Positions 1 through 8,180 of a stretch of DNA of 64,000 bases are shown piece by piece. Source of the stretch: Streptomyces sp. HPF1205. Its GTDB lineage: Bacteria > Actinomycetota > Actinomycetes > Streptomycetales > Streptomycetaceae. A model generated the notes under the pieces. The model was given only the letters and a program-made list of their open reading frames with translations, did no database searches and was not told the DNA's origin. The position numbers and the translations under genes were made by a program. Numbering within the stretch: the first letter of the stretch is position 1; every line of letters starts with the position of its first letter. The DNA is taken from NCBI RefSeq assembly GCF_020400825.1, contig NZ_JAINVH010000008.1:205560-269559 (forward strand), in the 5' to 3' direction.

Positions 1-10
1 CCGCGCCCCG

Positions 11-16
11 TATGGT
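11..16 (+). promoter_or_regulatory. -10 hexamer of a leaderless promoter
   Basis: TATGGT ends 6 nt before the GTG at 23. There is no Shine-Dalgarno sequence, so the racemase mRNA probably begins at its start codon. The -35 region lies outside the window. Confidence 0.5.
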
Positions 17-22
17 AGGCGC

Positions 23-793
23 GTGAAGATCGGTCTGGTGGATTCGGGGATCGGGCTGCTGCCCGCGGCGGCGGCCGTACGAAGGCTGCGCCCGGACGCG
101 GACCTCGTGCTGGCGGCCGACCCGCAGAGCATGCCCTGGGGGCCGAGGAGCGCCGAGGACGTGGCCGACAAGGCGCTCGCCTGCGCGCGGCACGCGGCGG
201 CCCACGGGCTGGACGCCCTCGTCGTGGCCTGCAACACGGCCTCCGTGCACGCCCTGCCGGCGCTGCGGGCGGCCTTCGAGCCGCTGCTGCCGGTCATCGG
301 CACCGTGCCGGCCGTCAAACCTGCCGCCGCCGCGCACCGGGCCGTCGCGATCTGGGCCACCCCCGCGACGACCGGCAGCGACTACCAGCGCAGGCTGATC
401 GCCGAGTTCGGCAACGGCGCGGAGGTCACCGAGGTGCCCTGCCCGGGCCTCGCCGACGCGGTGCAGAGCGCCGACACCGAGGCCGTGGCCGCCGCGGTCA
501 AGGCCGCCGCGGTGCTGACCCCCCGTGGTGTGGGCGCCGTCGTCCTGGGGTGCACGCACTACGAGCTGGTCGCGGACCGGATCGGCGCCGCGGTGCCGGG
601 CGCGGTGCTGTACGGGTCGGCGGACGCGGTGGCCGCCCAGGCGCTGCGCAGGATCGACGCGCTCGGCCCCGTCCCGGACGGCCGCACGGGCACCCTCGAG
701 GTGATCCTCGGCGGGCGCCTGAGCGCGCTGCCGCCCGAGGCCCTGGAGTACTCCGAAGGTGCGGCTTTGGCGGCGACGTCCGTCACAGCGTGA
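23..793 (+). CDS. Asp/Glu racemase family protein (glutamate racemase-like)
   Basis: A 256-residue cytosolic enzyme of the cofactor-independent Asp/Glu racemase superfamily. The N-terminus VDSGIG matches the glutamate racemase DSGxGG signature. The two catalytic cysteines are Cys70 in ACNTAS and Cys177 in GCTHY, at the spacing expected for MurI. If it is glutamate racemase it supplies D-glutamate for peptidoglycan. However, the DSGIGL form (Leu for the last Gly) and the early PWGPRS segment differ from textbook MurI, so it may be a paralogue. The GTG start at 23 has no RBS but is preceded by a TANNNT hexamer, fitting leaderless expression. Confidence 0.8.
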   Translation: MKIGLVDSGIGLLPAAAAVRRLRPDADLVLAADPQSMPWGPRSAEDVADKALACARHAAAHGLDALVVACNTASVHALPALRAAFEPLLPVIGTVPAVKPAAAAHRAVAIWATPATTGSDYQRRLIAEFGNGAEVTEVPCPGLADAVQSADTEAVAAAVKAAAVLTPRGVGAVVLGCTHYELVADRIGAAVPGAVLYGSADAVAAQALRRIDALGPVPDGRTGTLEVILGGRLSALPPEALEYSEGAALAATSVTA

Positions 794-826
794 CCCGGGA
801 CCGGTGCCATCGGTCCGTCCGATGAG

Positions 827-832
827 TACCCT
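827..832 (+). promoter_or_regulatory. -10 hexamer of a leaderless promoter
   Basis: TACCCT is followed after 7 nt by the ATG at 840. This favours that start over the upstream in-frame ATG at 822. Confidence 0.5.
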
Positions 833-839
833 TCGTGCC

Positions 840-1385
840 ATGACGCACGCTCCCCGGCAAGAGGCCCGGGCGCCCCAGGAGTGGACGGGCCGGGCCCGCA
901 ACCGCATCCAGTGGCTGCTCGCCTGCGGGGGCGCGGCCTGCCTGGCGCTGGGCATCCTGCTGGCGGTGGACGGTCCGGAGACCTCGGGGCTCGCGCCGCT
1001 GGTGATGTCGGTGGTGGGGTGCCTGGCGGTGGGGCTGCTGGTGCTGTTCGGCACCGTCGCGTTCACCCATGTGCACGTGCGCGTCGACCGGGATGCCGTG
1101 CACGTGCGGTGCGGGCACATCGGTGTGCCGCGCCGCCGTATTCCGCTGGACCAGGTGAGCGACTGCCAGACCGTCCCTTTGATCAGCCCGCGCGCCTGGG
1201 GCGGCTGGGGATACCGCTGGCGTCCCGAGAAGGGCACCGCCGTGGTGGTCCGGCGCGGCCCGGGGTTCGTCATCCACCTGGGCGGCGGCCACAGCTTCAC
1301 CGTCACCGTGGACGACGCCGAGGGCGCGGTCCAGGCGATCCGGGACCGGCTGCGGGTGCGCACCCGCGCCTCGGGCGACTCCTGA
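840..1385 (+). CDS. Membrane protein with bacterial PH-like domain
   Basis: A 181-residue protein. Two hydrophobic helices (about residues 24-43 and 52-75) are followed by a beta-rich C-terminal domain of about 100 residues (from FTHVHVRVDRD to RDRLRVR) typical of actinobacterial PH-domain membrane proteins. A WGGWGYRW stretch marks the middle of that domain. The specific role is unknown; the family sits in the membrane with the PH-like domain in the cytosol. The gene begins 46 nt after the racemase stop but appears to have its own leaderless promoter. The next gene is convergent. Confidence 0.8.
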   Translation: MTHAPRQEARAPQEWTGRARNRIQWLLACGGAACLALGILLAVDGPETSGLAPLVMSVVGCLAVGLLVLFGTVAFTHVHVRVDRDAVHVRCGHIGVPRRRIPLDQVSDCQTVPLISPRAWGGWGYRWRPEKGTAVVVRRGPGFVIHLGGGHSFTVTVDDAEGAVQAIRDRLRVRTRASGDS

Positions 1386-1448
1386 GCACTTGAGCCCTGA
1401 CCGCTGAGCGCCTGACCGCCTGGCTGCCGCCGTAATGACCGCACACCC

Positions 1449-1463
1449 AAGGACGCGGTCCTT
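1449..1463. terminator. Small hairpin between convergent genes
   Basis: AAGGAC / GTCCTT form a 6-bp stem with a 3-nt loop, overlapping the stop codon of the minus-strand gene. It is a weak terminator candidate for the 1385/1462 convergent junction. Confidence 0.3.
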
Positions 1464-2577
1464 ACACCGTCCCCGGCGGCACCGTCTCGGGCGCGGGTCG
1501 ACCGGTGTCCTCCTCGGCCAGCGGGCGGGCCGTCGCCACTCCCGCGAGGTAACCGGCTCCCGACGTCACCACCGCGTAGCTCAGCACGTGGTCGACGCTC
1601 GCCAGCAGGGCGAGGCCGGTCAGCGCGGCCGCCGCGGTGAGGACGACCGGTGTGGGCCGGGGGGAGCGCCACAGGGCGCACAGCACCCAGCCGAAAGCGG
1701 TGCCGAGCAAGGCCGCGCCGGGCAGACCCTGTTCGGCGGCGAGCTGCAAGGGGGCGGACTGCGGGGAGGACGCGGCCGCGCCGTCGGGTGGCGGCACCTC
1801 GGCGCTCACGTCGGCGAACCGGTCGGGTCCCACACCGCGCAACGGGTGGTGCTCCGCCAGCGTGACGGCCTGATGCCACAGCTCGACCCGCGGCCGGGTC
1901 AGCTGGCCGGTCAGCGACGCCGACAGGCCCGACGGCAGCGCGTCCTCGGCCACCGCGCAGCTCCCGCCGACCACGACCACGGCGGCCAGCGCCAGCCCCG
2001 CCAGACCCAGCAGCCGGCCGCGCATCCTGGCGGCGGCCGAGGAGCACAGCACGACCGCGATCCCTGCGGCGAAGCCCGCCGCCGAGCCCAGTGTCAGCGC
2101 GGCGACGGCGGCGCCGAGGGCGGCCACCCGCAGTCCCGCCCGCCGTAACGCGCCCCGGGCCGCCCACGCCGCGCAGCACGCCGCGCCCGCGGCCAGCACC
2201 AGGAGGGCGGCGTCCGCGTTGTGGTAACCGAGCGGGGGAGCGTCGGGCCGGCCGGTCAGCCGGGACGGCGGGGCGAGGACGAGGGCGAGTACGGCCGCCG
2301 CGGCCGCCGCGGGCGCGAGAACCGGCAGCAGGGCGCCGAGGATCCGGCCGGCCGCGTACCCCGCGGTGACGGCGAGCAGGGCGAGCAGCGTGCCCTCGGG
2401 CCTGGCCTGCCGCCCGGCCGCGGTGACCAGCGTCCAGACCGCGCAGCACGTGAGCACCACCACGCCGGCCGCGTCCAGCGCGCCGCCGCCCGTGTTCGCG
2501 GGCGCCCGCTCGGGGCGGGGACCGCTCGCACGGGCCGCGCGTACCGTGTCCGGCGGTCCGCCCGCCGTCATGTCCAT
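1462..2577 (-). CDS. O-antigen ligase/polymerase-like membrane protein
   Basis: A 371-residue polytopic membrane protein with about ten hydrophobic segments. The extracellular loop around residues 230-285 carries the Wzy_C/WaaL-type signature: RVELWHQAVTLAEHHPLRGVG, then QSAPLQLAAEQGLPGAALL. Family members transfer or polymerise lipid-linked glycans at the outer face of the membrane, so a cell-surface polysaccharide is likely but the substrate is unknown. Leu144 is encoded by TTA (plus-strand positions 2146-2148), so translation should depend on the bldA tRNA. The ATG at 2577 faces away from the NUDIX gene, giving a divergent promoter region of about 190 bp. Confidence 0.75.
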   Translation of the reverse strand: MDMTAGGPPDTVRAARASGPRPERAPANTGGGALDAAGVVVLTCCAVWTLVTAAGRQARPEGTLLALLAVTAGYAAGRILGALLPVLAPAAAAAAVLALVLAPPSRLTGRPDAPPLGYHNADAALLVLAAGAACCAAWAARGALRRAGLRVAALGAAVAALTLGSAAGFAAGIAVVLCSSAAARMRGRLLGLAGLALAAVVVVGGSCAVAEDALPSGLSASLTGQLTRPRVELWHQAVTLAEHHPLRGVGPDRFADVSAEVPPPDGAAASSPQSAPLQLAAEQGLPGAALLGTAFGWVLCALWRSPRPTPVVLTAAAALTGLALLASVDHVLSYAVVTSGAGYLAGVATARPLAEEDTGRPAPETVPPGTV

Positions 2578-2755
2578 CCCCCGGGACCCCCTGCCGCACC
2601 CGGGCGCGACGGGATGCCGTCACGCCCGCGTTCCCCTCGTGGGCGCTGTCTCCGGGTCACCGTAACGGGTGAAGGACCAGGTGTGGACAGGTCGTGCGGG
2701 AAGTTCGACCAAGCTGTGAAACCTGATACCGGTGTGGCGTTCACCGCCGTTCTCG

Positions 2756-2761
2756 TAGGCT
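2756..2761 (+). promoter_or_regulatory. -10 hexamer of a leaderless promoter
   Basis: TAGGCT is 6 nt before the ATG at 2768. No ribosome binding site is visible. Confidence 0.5.
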
Positions 2762-2767
2762 CTCGGC

Positions 2768-3274
2768 ATGGCGATCCCCGAGTTCATCCAGGACATCCGC
2801 GCGAAGGCGGGGGACACCCTGCTGTTCCTGCCCGGTGTCGTGATGGTGGTCTTCGACAACCGCGGCCGGGTCCTGCTCAACCAGCGTGCCGACACCGGGA
2901 AGTGGGCACTGATCAGTGGCATCCCCGATCCCGGTGAGCAGCCGGCCGAGGCCGCGGTCCGCGAGATCGAGGAGGAGACCGGCGTGTCCGCGGTGGTGGA
3001 GCGGGTGCTGAGCGTCTTCACCAACGAGCCGGTGGTGTACCCCAACGGCGATCGCGCCCAGTACCTGGACATCGTGCTGCGCTGCCGCGCGGTGGGCGGC
3101 GCCGCGCGGGTGAACGACGACGAGTCCCTGGACGTGCGCTGGTTCGCCCTCGACGAGCTGCCGCCGCTCGGCCCCATCGCCCGCGGCAGGATCGAGCTGG
3201 CGCTGCGGGAGGACCCCACCTGGTTCGCGCCCGCGCCCGCCCCCGGTCTCGCCACCGGCTACCGGGCGCCCTGA
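2768..3274 (+). CDS. NUDIX hydrolase
   Basis: A 168-residue single-domain NUDIX pyrophosphohydrolase. Residues 51-73 (GIPDPGE, then REIEEETGV) fit the NUDIX box G-x5-E-x7-RE-U-x-EE-x-G-U exactly, so metal binding and catalysis should be intact. The substrate (a nucleoside diphosphate derivative) cannot be read from the sequence. The N-terminal helix AIPEFIQDIRAKAGDTLLFLPG is typical of short actinobacterial NUDIX proteins that clean up nucleotides. Start ATG 2768 is chosen because the homology begins there and a TAGGCT hexamer precedes it. Confidence 0.88.
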   Translation: MAIPEFIQDIRAKAGDTLLFLPGVVMVVFDNRGRVLLNQRADTGKWALISGIPDPGEQPAEAAVREIEEETGVSAVVERVLSVFTNEPVVYPNGDRAQYLDIVLRCRAVGGAARVNDDESLDVRWFALDELPPLGPIARGRIELALREDPTWFAPAPAPGLATGYRAP

Positions 3275-3551
3275 CGGACGAGCGCCTACCGGGCGCCCGG
3301 ACGGACACCCCGCCCGCGTCCGCCCCCGTCGCGGCGGCCCGAACGCCCTGGTGCGCGCGCCCGCTCCCGTACCGGCGGGACGAGCGACCTCGCGGCCGTC
3401 ACGCGGACGCGATCGCATCGTGCCACCGGGGTGACGCTCATCACGCCGCCGGGCGCCCGGGGCCCCCGGCGTGAGGCGCTGACCGTTCCTGACGGCCTGG
3501 CCGGCTCGCGGGCGCGGGCCCGCGGAGGATCACCCGCCTCCCCCAAGCGGG

Positions 3552-3650
3552 TTGACGGCCTCCGCTTGTATCTGTCACGCTCTTTGCGGCGACCTCGCCT
3601 GTTCGAAATCAGCCCCCCGCGGTACCGACCGCGATCAGGGGGCTTTTTTG
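3552..3650 (+). ncRNA. Candidate small RNA with intrinsic terminator
   Basis: TTGACG at 3552-3557 is a good -35 element. An 18-nt spacer leads to a weak -10 (CACGCT, 3576-3581). About 60 nt further lies a strong Rho-independent terminator with six T residues. No ORF with an RBS lies between. A transcript of about 60 nt from about 3588 to 3649 is possible. Alternatively the terminator serves read-through from the NUDIX gene ending at 3274, or an attenuated leader of the SDR gene at 3786. The -10 is poor, so this is a candidate only. Confidence 0.35.
3611..3649 (+). terminator. Rho-independent terminator with U tract
   Basis: Outer stem AGCCCCC (3611-3617) pairs with GGGGGCT (3638-3644). Nested inside is a perfect 6-bp stem CGCGGT/ACCGCG (3618-3623, 3628-3633) with an ACCG loop. 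TTTTTT follows at 3644-3649. U tracts are uncommon in Streptomyces terminators, which makes this one stand out. Confidence 0.8.
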
Positions 3651-3785
3651 CTGCCCCGCACGCGCCTCCCCGCGCGAAGGCGAGGTCCGAGGCGGCCGTG
3701 ACCCGAACGCGGTCGCGGCCGCCTTCGCCGTCACCACCGCACCAGCGGTCCGCATCGCATCCCGTCAACCGAAGGTGGTACACCC

Positions 3786-4520
3786 ATGTCCCAGGACAAG
3801 GTCGCTCTCGTCACCGGCAGCTCGCGCGGAATCGGCCGGGCCATCGCCGAACGGCTCGGCGCGGACGGCGTCTCGGTGGTCGTCACGTACCGCACCGACG
3901 CCGACGCCGCCGCCAAGGTGGTGGCCAAGATCGAGGCGAACGGCGGCCGGGCCGTGGCGGCCGCCGCCGACGTCACCGACCCGCAGGCCGTGCCCGGCCT
4001 CTTCGACGTGGCCCAGGAGAGCTTCGGCGGACTCGACATCCTGGTCAACAACGTCGGCGTCGGCAGGTTCGCGCCGCTGGCCATGGCCACCGACGAGGAC
4101 TTCGACCTGCACTTCGCCACCAACACCCGGGCCACCTTCGTCGCCATGCGGGAGGCCGCCCGGCGGCTGCGGGAGGGCGGCCGGATCATCAACATCTCCT
4201 CCGGCATCGTCACCAGCAACCGGCCGACCGCCGGCCTCTACACCGCGAGCAAGGCCGCCATCGACTCCCTGACCAGGACCATGGCAAAGGAGATCGGCGC
4301 GCGCCACGTCACCGTCAACAGTGTGCTGCCCGGTGTCACCGCGGGCACCGAGGAAGGCGACAACGTGCCCGCCGAGCTCAAGCAGCAGCTGATGTTCCAG
4401 ACCCCGCTGGGCCGGATGGGCGAACCCGAGGACATCGCCGACATCGTCGCCTTCCTCGCCTCCGACCAGGCCCGCTGGATCACCGGCCAGACCGTGCACG
4501 CCGGTGGCGGCATGTTCTGA
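3786..4520 (+). CDS. SDR family NAD(P)-dependent oxidoreductase
   Basis: A 244-residue classical short-chain dehydrogenase/reductase. The Rossmann motif TGSSRGIG spans residues 10-17, NNVG residues 88-91, the catalytic Ser is 138/139, and Tyr152 and Lys156 form the YxxxK pair in YTASK. The C-terminal GGxxxF-like end is typical of FabG/glucose-1-dehydrogenase-type SDRs. The substrate is unknown; 3-oxoacyl reductases and polyol dehydrogenases look alike at this level. An AAGGTGG ribosome binding site precedes the ATG. A 13-bp hairpin follows the stop, so it is probably monocistronic. Confidence 0.9.
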   Translation: MSQDKVALVTGSSRGIGRAIAERLGADGVSVVVTYRTDADAAAKVVAKIEANGGRAVAAAADVTDPQAVPGLFDVAQESFGGLDILVNNVGVGRFAPLAMATDEDFDLHFATNTRATFVAMREAARRLREGGRIINISSGIVTSNRPTAGLYTASKAAIDSLTRTMAKEIGARHVTVNSVLPGVTAGTEEGDNVPAELKQQLMFQTPLGRMGEPEDIADIVAFLASDQARWITGQTVHAGGGMF

Positions 4521-4591
4521 CCGACCGGGACGCGACTGTTCCGGCGGTGCCGGACGTGTCGGCGAAGCCGGCGGATCACCCGGTGCCGGCG

Positions 4592-4622
4592 CGCCGGGCC
4601 CGGGCATCACCCGGGCCCGGCG
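4592..4622 (+). terminator. Hairpin terminator after the SDR gene
   Basis: A perfect 13-bp stem (4592-4604 with 4610-4622) and a 5-nt CATCA loop, 72 nt after the SDR stop. There is no T run, as is common in Streptomyces. Confidence 0.65.
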
Positions 4623-4661
4623 GCCCGGCCGCTTTTCGCGGAGCCGGAACGGACCCCGGAC

Positions 4662-4719
4662 TGTGACACGTACTCGCGGGTCTGTGACGCAGAACTCACC
4701 GTCCGATCCCGATGTCACA
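4662..4719. promoter_or_regulatory. Possible operator: TGTGACA / TGTGAC / TGTCACA
   Basis: TGTGACA at 4662-4668 and its exact inverted copy TGTCACA at 4713-4719 flank a second direct copy, TGTGAC, at 4683-4688. All lie within 140 bp upstream of the MFS exporter start at 4798. The binding factor is unknown. Confidence 0.35.
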
Positions 4720-4797
4720 CCCCACGCCGCCCGGCACCTCTTGGGGGCATGGAGCTGAGCGTCGCACGGAAGCGCACCGGGCTCACAAGGAGGAATT

Positions 4798-6450
4798 GTG
4801 AACAAGTTGCGGGGTAACCCGTGGGCGATCCTGACGGTGCTGTCCATCGGGTTCTTCATGACACTTCTCGACCTGACGATCGTCAACATCGCCATTCCCG
4901 ACATGGTCGACCACCTGAACGCGTCGCTGGACCAGATCCTGTGGATCACCAACGCGTACACCCTGGCGCTGGCCGTGCTGATGATCACCTCCGGTCGTCT
5001 CGGCGACCTGATCGGCAAGAAGAACCTCTTCGTCTACGGTGTGGCGCTGTTCACCCTGTCCAGCCTGGCGTGCGGCCTGTCCGGCAGCGCGTCGGTGCTG
5101 ATCGCCTTCCGCGCCGTGCAGGGCGTGGGGGCCGCGATGCTGCTGCCGCAGACCCTGTCGATGATCGTCGACGTGTTCCCCGCGGAGAAGCGCGGCGTCG
5201 CGCTCGGTATCTGGGGCATCGTGGCCGGCGTCTCCGGCGCCGCGGGCCCGACGGTCGGCGGTGTGCTGGTGTCCGACCTCGACTGGCGGTGGATCTTCTT
5301 CGTCAACGTGCCGCTCGGCGTGCTCGCCGTGATCGGCGGCGTGATGTGGTTCCCCAAGCCCACCCGGCAGGTCAGGCACCGCTTCGACGTCCCCGGGGTG
5401 GTGCTGTCCTCGATCGCGCTGTTCCTGCTGTCCTTCGCGCTGATCGAGGGTCAGAAGTACGACTGGAACGGCGGTATCTGGGCCGTCATCGGCGCCGCCG
5501 TCGTGGTCGGCGTGATCTTCCTGGTCTACCAGCGCGGCCAGCAGGACAACGAGCCGCTCGTGCCGTTCTCGCTGTTCAGGGACCGCAACTTCACGCTGAT
5601 GAACTTCGTGGGCATCGCGATCTCGTTCGGCATCGTCGGCCTGTTCCTGCCGATCACCGTCTACCTGCAGTCGGTGCTCGGCTACAGCGCGGTCAAGGCC
5701 GGTGTGGCGCTGCTGCCGCTGTCGATCGGCACCTTCGTGATGGCGGGCCCGGCGACGGTCCTGGCCGAGAAGGTCGGCGGCCGGTGGATCCTGATGACCG
5801 GTCTGACGCTCTTCGGCGGCGGCCTGGCCTGGATCATGGCGGTCGCGGACGTCGGCAAGAGCTGGACCGGCCTGGTCGCGCCGCTGTTCATCATGGGCGC
5901 GGGCGCCGGCTGCACCTTCTCGCCGATGGCCAGTGAGGTGATGCGCAACGTGCCGCCCAGGCTGACCGGCGCCGCCTCCGGCGTCAACAACGCGCTGCGG
6001 CAGGTCGGTTCGGTGCTGGCCGGCGCTGTCATCGGCGCCGTCCTGCAGGGGCAGCTGGCGTCCTCGCTGAAGGACCAGGCGGCCAAGCAGGCCGGCAGCG
6101 TGCCCGCCCCGTACCGCGAGGGCTTCCTGCGCGGCTTCGACAACGCCGGCAAGCACCTGGAGGTGGCGGGCAACACCTCCGGCATGAAGCTGCCCGGCAG
6201 CGTCCCGGCGGACGTCGCCCATCAGGTCCAGGCCGCCGGCACCTCGGTGTTCAGCCACGGCTTCATCGACGCGATGCGGCCCACGCTGCTGGTCGGCGTC
6301 GTCGTGATGGGCATCGGCGCCCTGTCGTGCCTGTTCGTCAAGAAGTTCGAGGGCGCCTCCGCCAACCCGCACGGCCTGCCGATGACGGAGGAGGAGATCG
6401 CGGCGGCCGAGGCCGGGACGGCCGTACAGGACGCGCCCGTCCACAGCTGA
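4798..6450 (+). CDS. DHA2-family MFS drug exporter (EmrB/QacA type)
   Basis: A 550-residue membrane protein with about 14 transmembrane helices. MFS motif A is seen as GRLGDLIGKK after helix 2. Motif C, the antiporter signature, is seen as GxxxGPTVGG, followed by DWRWIFFVNVPLG, typical of the DHA2 (EmrB/QacA) group of proton-coupled multidrug exporters. The GTG start at 4798 is fixed by an optimal AAGGAGG seven nt upstream. No TetR or MarR gene is adjacent, so the regulator of the repeats at 4662-4719 must be encoded elsewhere. Substrate unknown. Confidence 0.9.
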   Translation: MNKLRGNPWAILTVLSIGFFMTLLDLTIVNIAIPDMVDHLNASLDQILWITNAYTLALAVLMITSGRLGDLIGKKNLFVYGVALFTLSSLACGLSGSASVLIAFRAVQGVGAAMLLPQTLSMIVDVFPAEKRGVALGIWGIVAGVSGAAGPTVGGVLVSDLDWRWIFFVNVPLGVLAVIGGVMWFPKPTRQVRHRFDVPGVVLSSIALFLLSFALIEGQKYDWNGGIWAVIGAAVVVGVIFLVYQRGQQDNEPLVPFSLFRDRNFTLMNFVGIAISFGIVGLFLPITVYLQSVLGYSAVKAGVALLPLSIGTFVMAGPATVLAEKVGGRWILMTGLTLFGGGLAWIMAVADVGKSWTGLVAPLFIMGAGAGCTFSPMASEVMRNVPPRLTGAASGVNNALRQVGSVLAGAVIGAVLQGQLASSLKDQAAKQAGSVPAPYREGFLRGFDNAGKHLEVAGNTSGMKLPGSVPADVAHQVQAAGTSVFSHGFIDAMRPTLLVGVVVMGIGALSCLFVKKFEGASANPHGLPMTEEEIAAAEAGTAVQDAPVHS

Positions 6451-6602
6451 CCCGCGGCCGCCGGCCGTCGACACGCACGATCCGACCGCGGCCGGGCGCC
6501 ACCCGGCAGGGCCCCGGCACTCCGTCACCACGGGGTGCGGGGGCCCGCCGCCGCGCTTACCGTGGTGCCGTCCGCACGCCTTTGAGGGGACGTCCGACCG
6601 CC

Positions 6603-7649
6603 ATGCCGGAAGCGCAGTACGACGACGCTGTCAACGAGGCCCTGGAGCGCCTCGAACACGCCGGATTCTTCTTCGGCCACGGAAACCAGCTCCGCGGATT
6701 CGCCATCCACGCCCCGATGGGCGCCGAGGCACTGGCCACCCTCGGCCACGGCGACCGGGTGCCCGCATGGGTCGACTGGTACGCCGGCCTGCGGGGCCTC
6801 GGCGAGCCGCCGGACCGCCTCGCCCCCCTCGACCCCGACGACGCCGCCTCGTGGCGTCCGGCCCTCGGCGAGACGCGGCGGCTGACCGACTGGGCCGTGC
6901 TCTTCCGCCGCCAGATCGACGAGCTCGGCTGGCACGAGACGCTGGTCAGGTGGTGGCCACGGCTCACCCCGGGCATGCTCGCCGGACTCACCCACGGCCT
7001 CATCCGCACCGCACACGCGGTGCGCGGCATCGCCACCGTCGACACCCCCAGCGAGCTCCAGTTGCACGAGCTCGCCAACGGACTGGCCTTCTGGGCGGGG
7101 ATGTACCAGCCGCCGAGCAGCGCCATGGCGCGCGGCGCCAAGGTGGTGGGCACCGTCAAGACGCTGGGCCGCCGGCCCGCGTCCAAGCTGTTCGCCGCCG
7201 CCGACGCCAAGCTCGGCACCTCCGTGGACGCCGCGCTCGCCGAGCTCACCGCCATCGGCGCGGGCCACTACGTGACGATGCAGCCCGGCGGCAACCCCGT
7301 GCCGGCCGTCCACACGGTCACGGCGCCCGCCGCCTTGCGGATGGTGCTGCCGCACCTGCCCGCCGAGTTCGCCCGCCCCTCCTACGAGGCGGTGCGCGAC
7401 GTCAGCGGAACGCTGCTGAACATCTTCACCGGCCGGGGCCGCCGGCCGGCCGAGCCGGCCGTCGACGGCGACGACCCCGATGTGCAGCGGCAGATCATCG
7501 AGCGGGCGGTGGAGATGCGCGACGAGCACGCCATCAAGATCTCGGAGGCGGCGCGGCGCGAGTACGCCGTGAACCCCGACCCGCGTTACTTCGCCGCCGC
7601 GCACCACGCGTACGTACTGCTGGGCGGGCGGCCGTTCGGAGTGTCCTGA
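6603..7649 (+). CDS. Questin oxidase family protein (DUF4243)
   Basis: A 348-residue protein. The N-terminal segment FFGHGNQLRGFAIHAPMG and the later THGLIRTAHAVR are hallmarks of the questin-oxidase-like DUF4243 family, which includes fungal Baeyer-Villiger-type enzymes acting on anthraquinones. The conserved histidines in FGHGNQ, IHAPMGAEAL and THGLIRTAH are present. In bacteria the substrate is not established. The frame is open further upstream, but ATG 6603 follows a GAGGGGA ribosome binding site and begins the homology. It starts 152 nt after the MFS gene on the same strand, so co-transcription is possible. Confidence 0.8.
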   Translation: MPEAQYDDAVNEALERLEHAGFFFGHGNQLRGFAIHAPMGAEALATLGHGDRVPAWVDWYAGLRGLGEPPDRLAPLDPDDAASWRPALGETRRLTDWAVLFRRQIDELGWHETLVRWWPRLTPGMLAGLTHGLIRTAHAVRGIATVDTPSELQLHELANGLAFWAGMYQPPSSAMARGAKVVGTVKTLGRRPASKLFAAADAKLGTSVDAALAELTAIGAGHYVTMQPGGNPVPAVHTVTAPAALRMVLPHLPAEFARPSYEAVRDVSGTLLNIFTGRGRRPAEPAVDGDDPDVQRQIIERAVEMRDEHAIKISEAARREYAVNPDPRYFAAAHHAYVLLGGRPFGVS

Positions 7650-7756
7650 ACCCCGGCCGGGTGCGCGGCGCCCGGCCGCCCGCCGACGGCTCGTCAACCG
7701 GCGTGGACGACGCGTCAAACGGCGTCCGGCCAGCGGCCTTTGTCAGTGCTTGGCGG

Positions 7757-7762
7757 TAAAAT
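7757..7762 (+). promoter_or_regulatory. -10 hexamer upstream of the small ORF at 7806
   Basis: TAAAAT matches TANNNT and is AT-rich for this genome. TTGTCA lies upstream at 7740-7745, but the spacer of 11 nt is too short for a standard -35. A leader of about 37 nt with a GGAGGA ribosome binding site would follow. Confidence 0.4.
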
Positions 7763-7805
7763 CGAGAGTGTTCGAAAGGGTAGGCCGACGCTCTGGAGGA
7801 TGCCG

Positions 7806-8096
7806 ATGGCCGCTGCCGTACTGCCCCTGCCGATGCCCCACCCCACCCCGTCGTCCCACCTGACCGCGTTCCCGAAGAAGCCGCTGCCGGCCGGACGGCC
7901 GCGCGAGTGGTACATCGCCCACAACCGCCGGCTGAAGACCATGCGGCTGGTGATCGCCCTGCTCGACTCGGGCGTCTACGAGCCGGCCCAGGCGGGCAAC
8001 CGGCTGATACGCGACACCGCCGAGCGCATCGGCGTACACCCCCCGTCCGACATCACCTGCCGGATGGTCCGCGCGCTGATGTCCTACGGCCGCTGA
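7806..8096 (+). CDS. Small conserved-looking protein of unknown function
   Basis: A 96-residue protein. ATG 7806 is chosen because GGAGGA at 7795-7800 sits at the right distance; the ATG at 7800 overlaps that site. The N-terminal 45 residues are proline-rich and probably unstructured. Residues 45-96 form a basic, helical segment (REWYIAHNRRLKTMRLVIALLDSGVYEP, then a region ending CRMVRALMSYGR). I do not recognise the family. It has no signal peptide or membrane segment. The helical end could bind nucleic acid or a partner protein, but that is only inference. A strong hairpin follows the stop. Confidence 0.7.
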   Translation: MAAAVLPLPMPHPTPSSHLTAFPKKPLPAGRPREWYIAHNRRLKTMRLVIALLDSGVYEPAQAGNRLIRDTAERIGVHPPSDITCRMVRALMSYGR

Positions 8097-8121
8097 CGTC
8101 CCGAGGGCCGCTCAAGCCCGT

Positions 8122-8168
8122 CCCGCCCGCGACCGCACCCCTTTGTGCCGGGTGCGGTCGCGGGCGGG
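8122..8168. terminator. Bidirectional hairpin terminator
   Basis: A perfect 19-bp stem (8122-8140 with 8150-8168) and a 9-nt loop between the convergent small ORF and dhaM. It is one of the strongest hairpins in the window. Confidence 0.85.
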
Positions 8169-8180
8169 AAGGCGGCGTCC

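Noticed and set aside
3601..3616. GTTCGAAATCAG resembling a tRNA T-arm
   Set aside because: Only three base pairs flank the loop, and no acceptor, D or anticodon arm can be drawn around it.
7762..7775. TCGAGAGTGTTCGA resembling an SOS/LexA box
   Set aside because: Actinobacterial LexA boxes need CGAAC-N4-GTTCG; the left half here is CGAGA and the spacing is 2 nt short.
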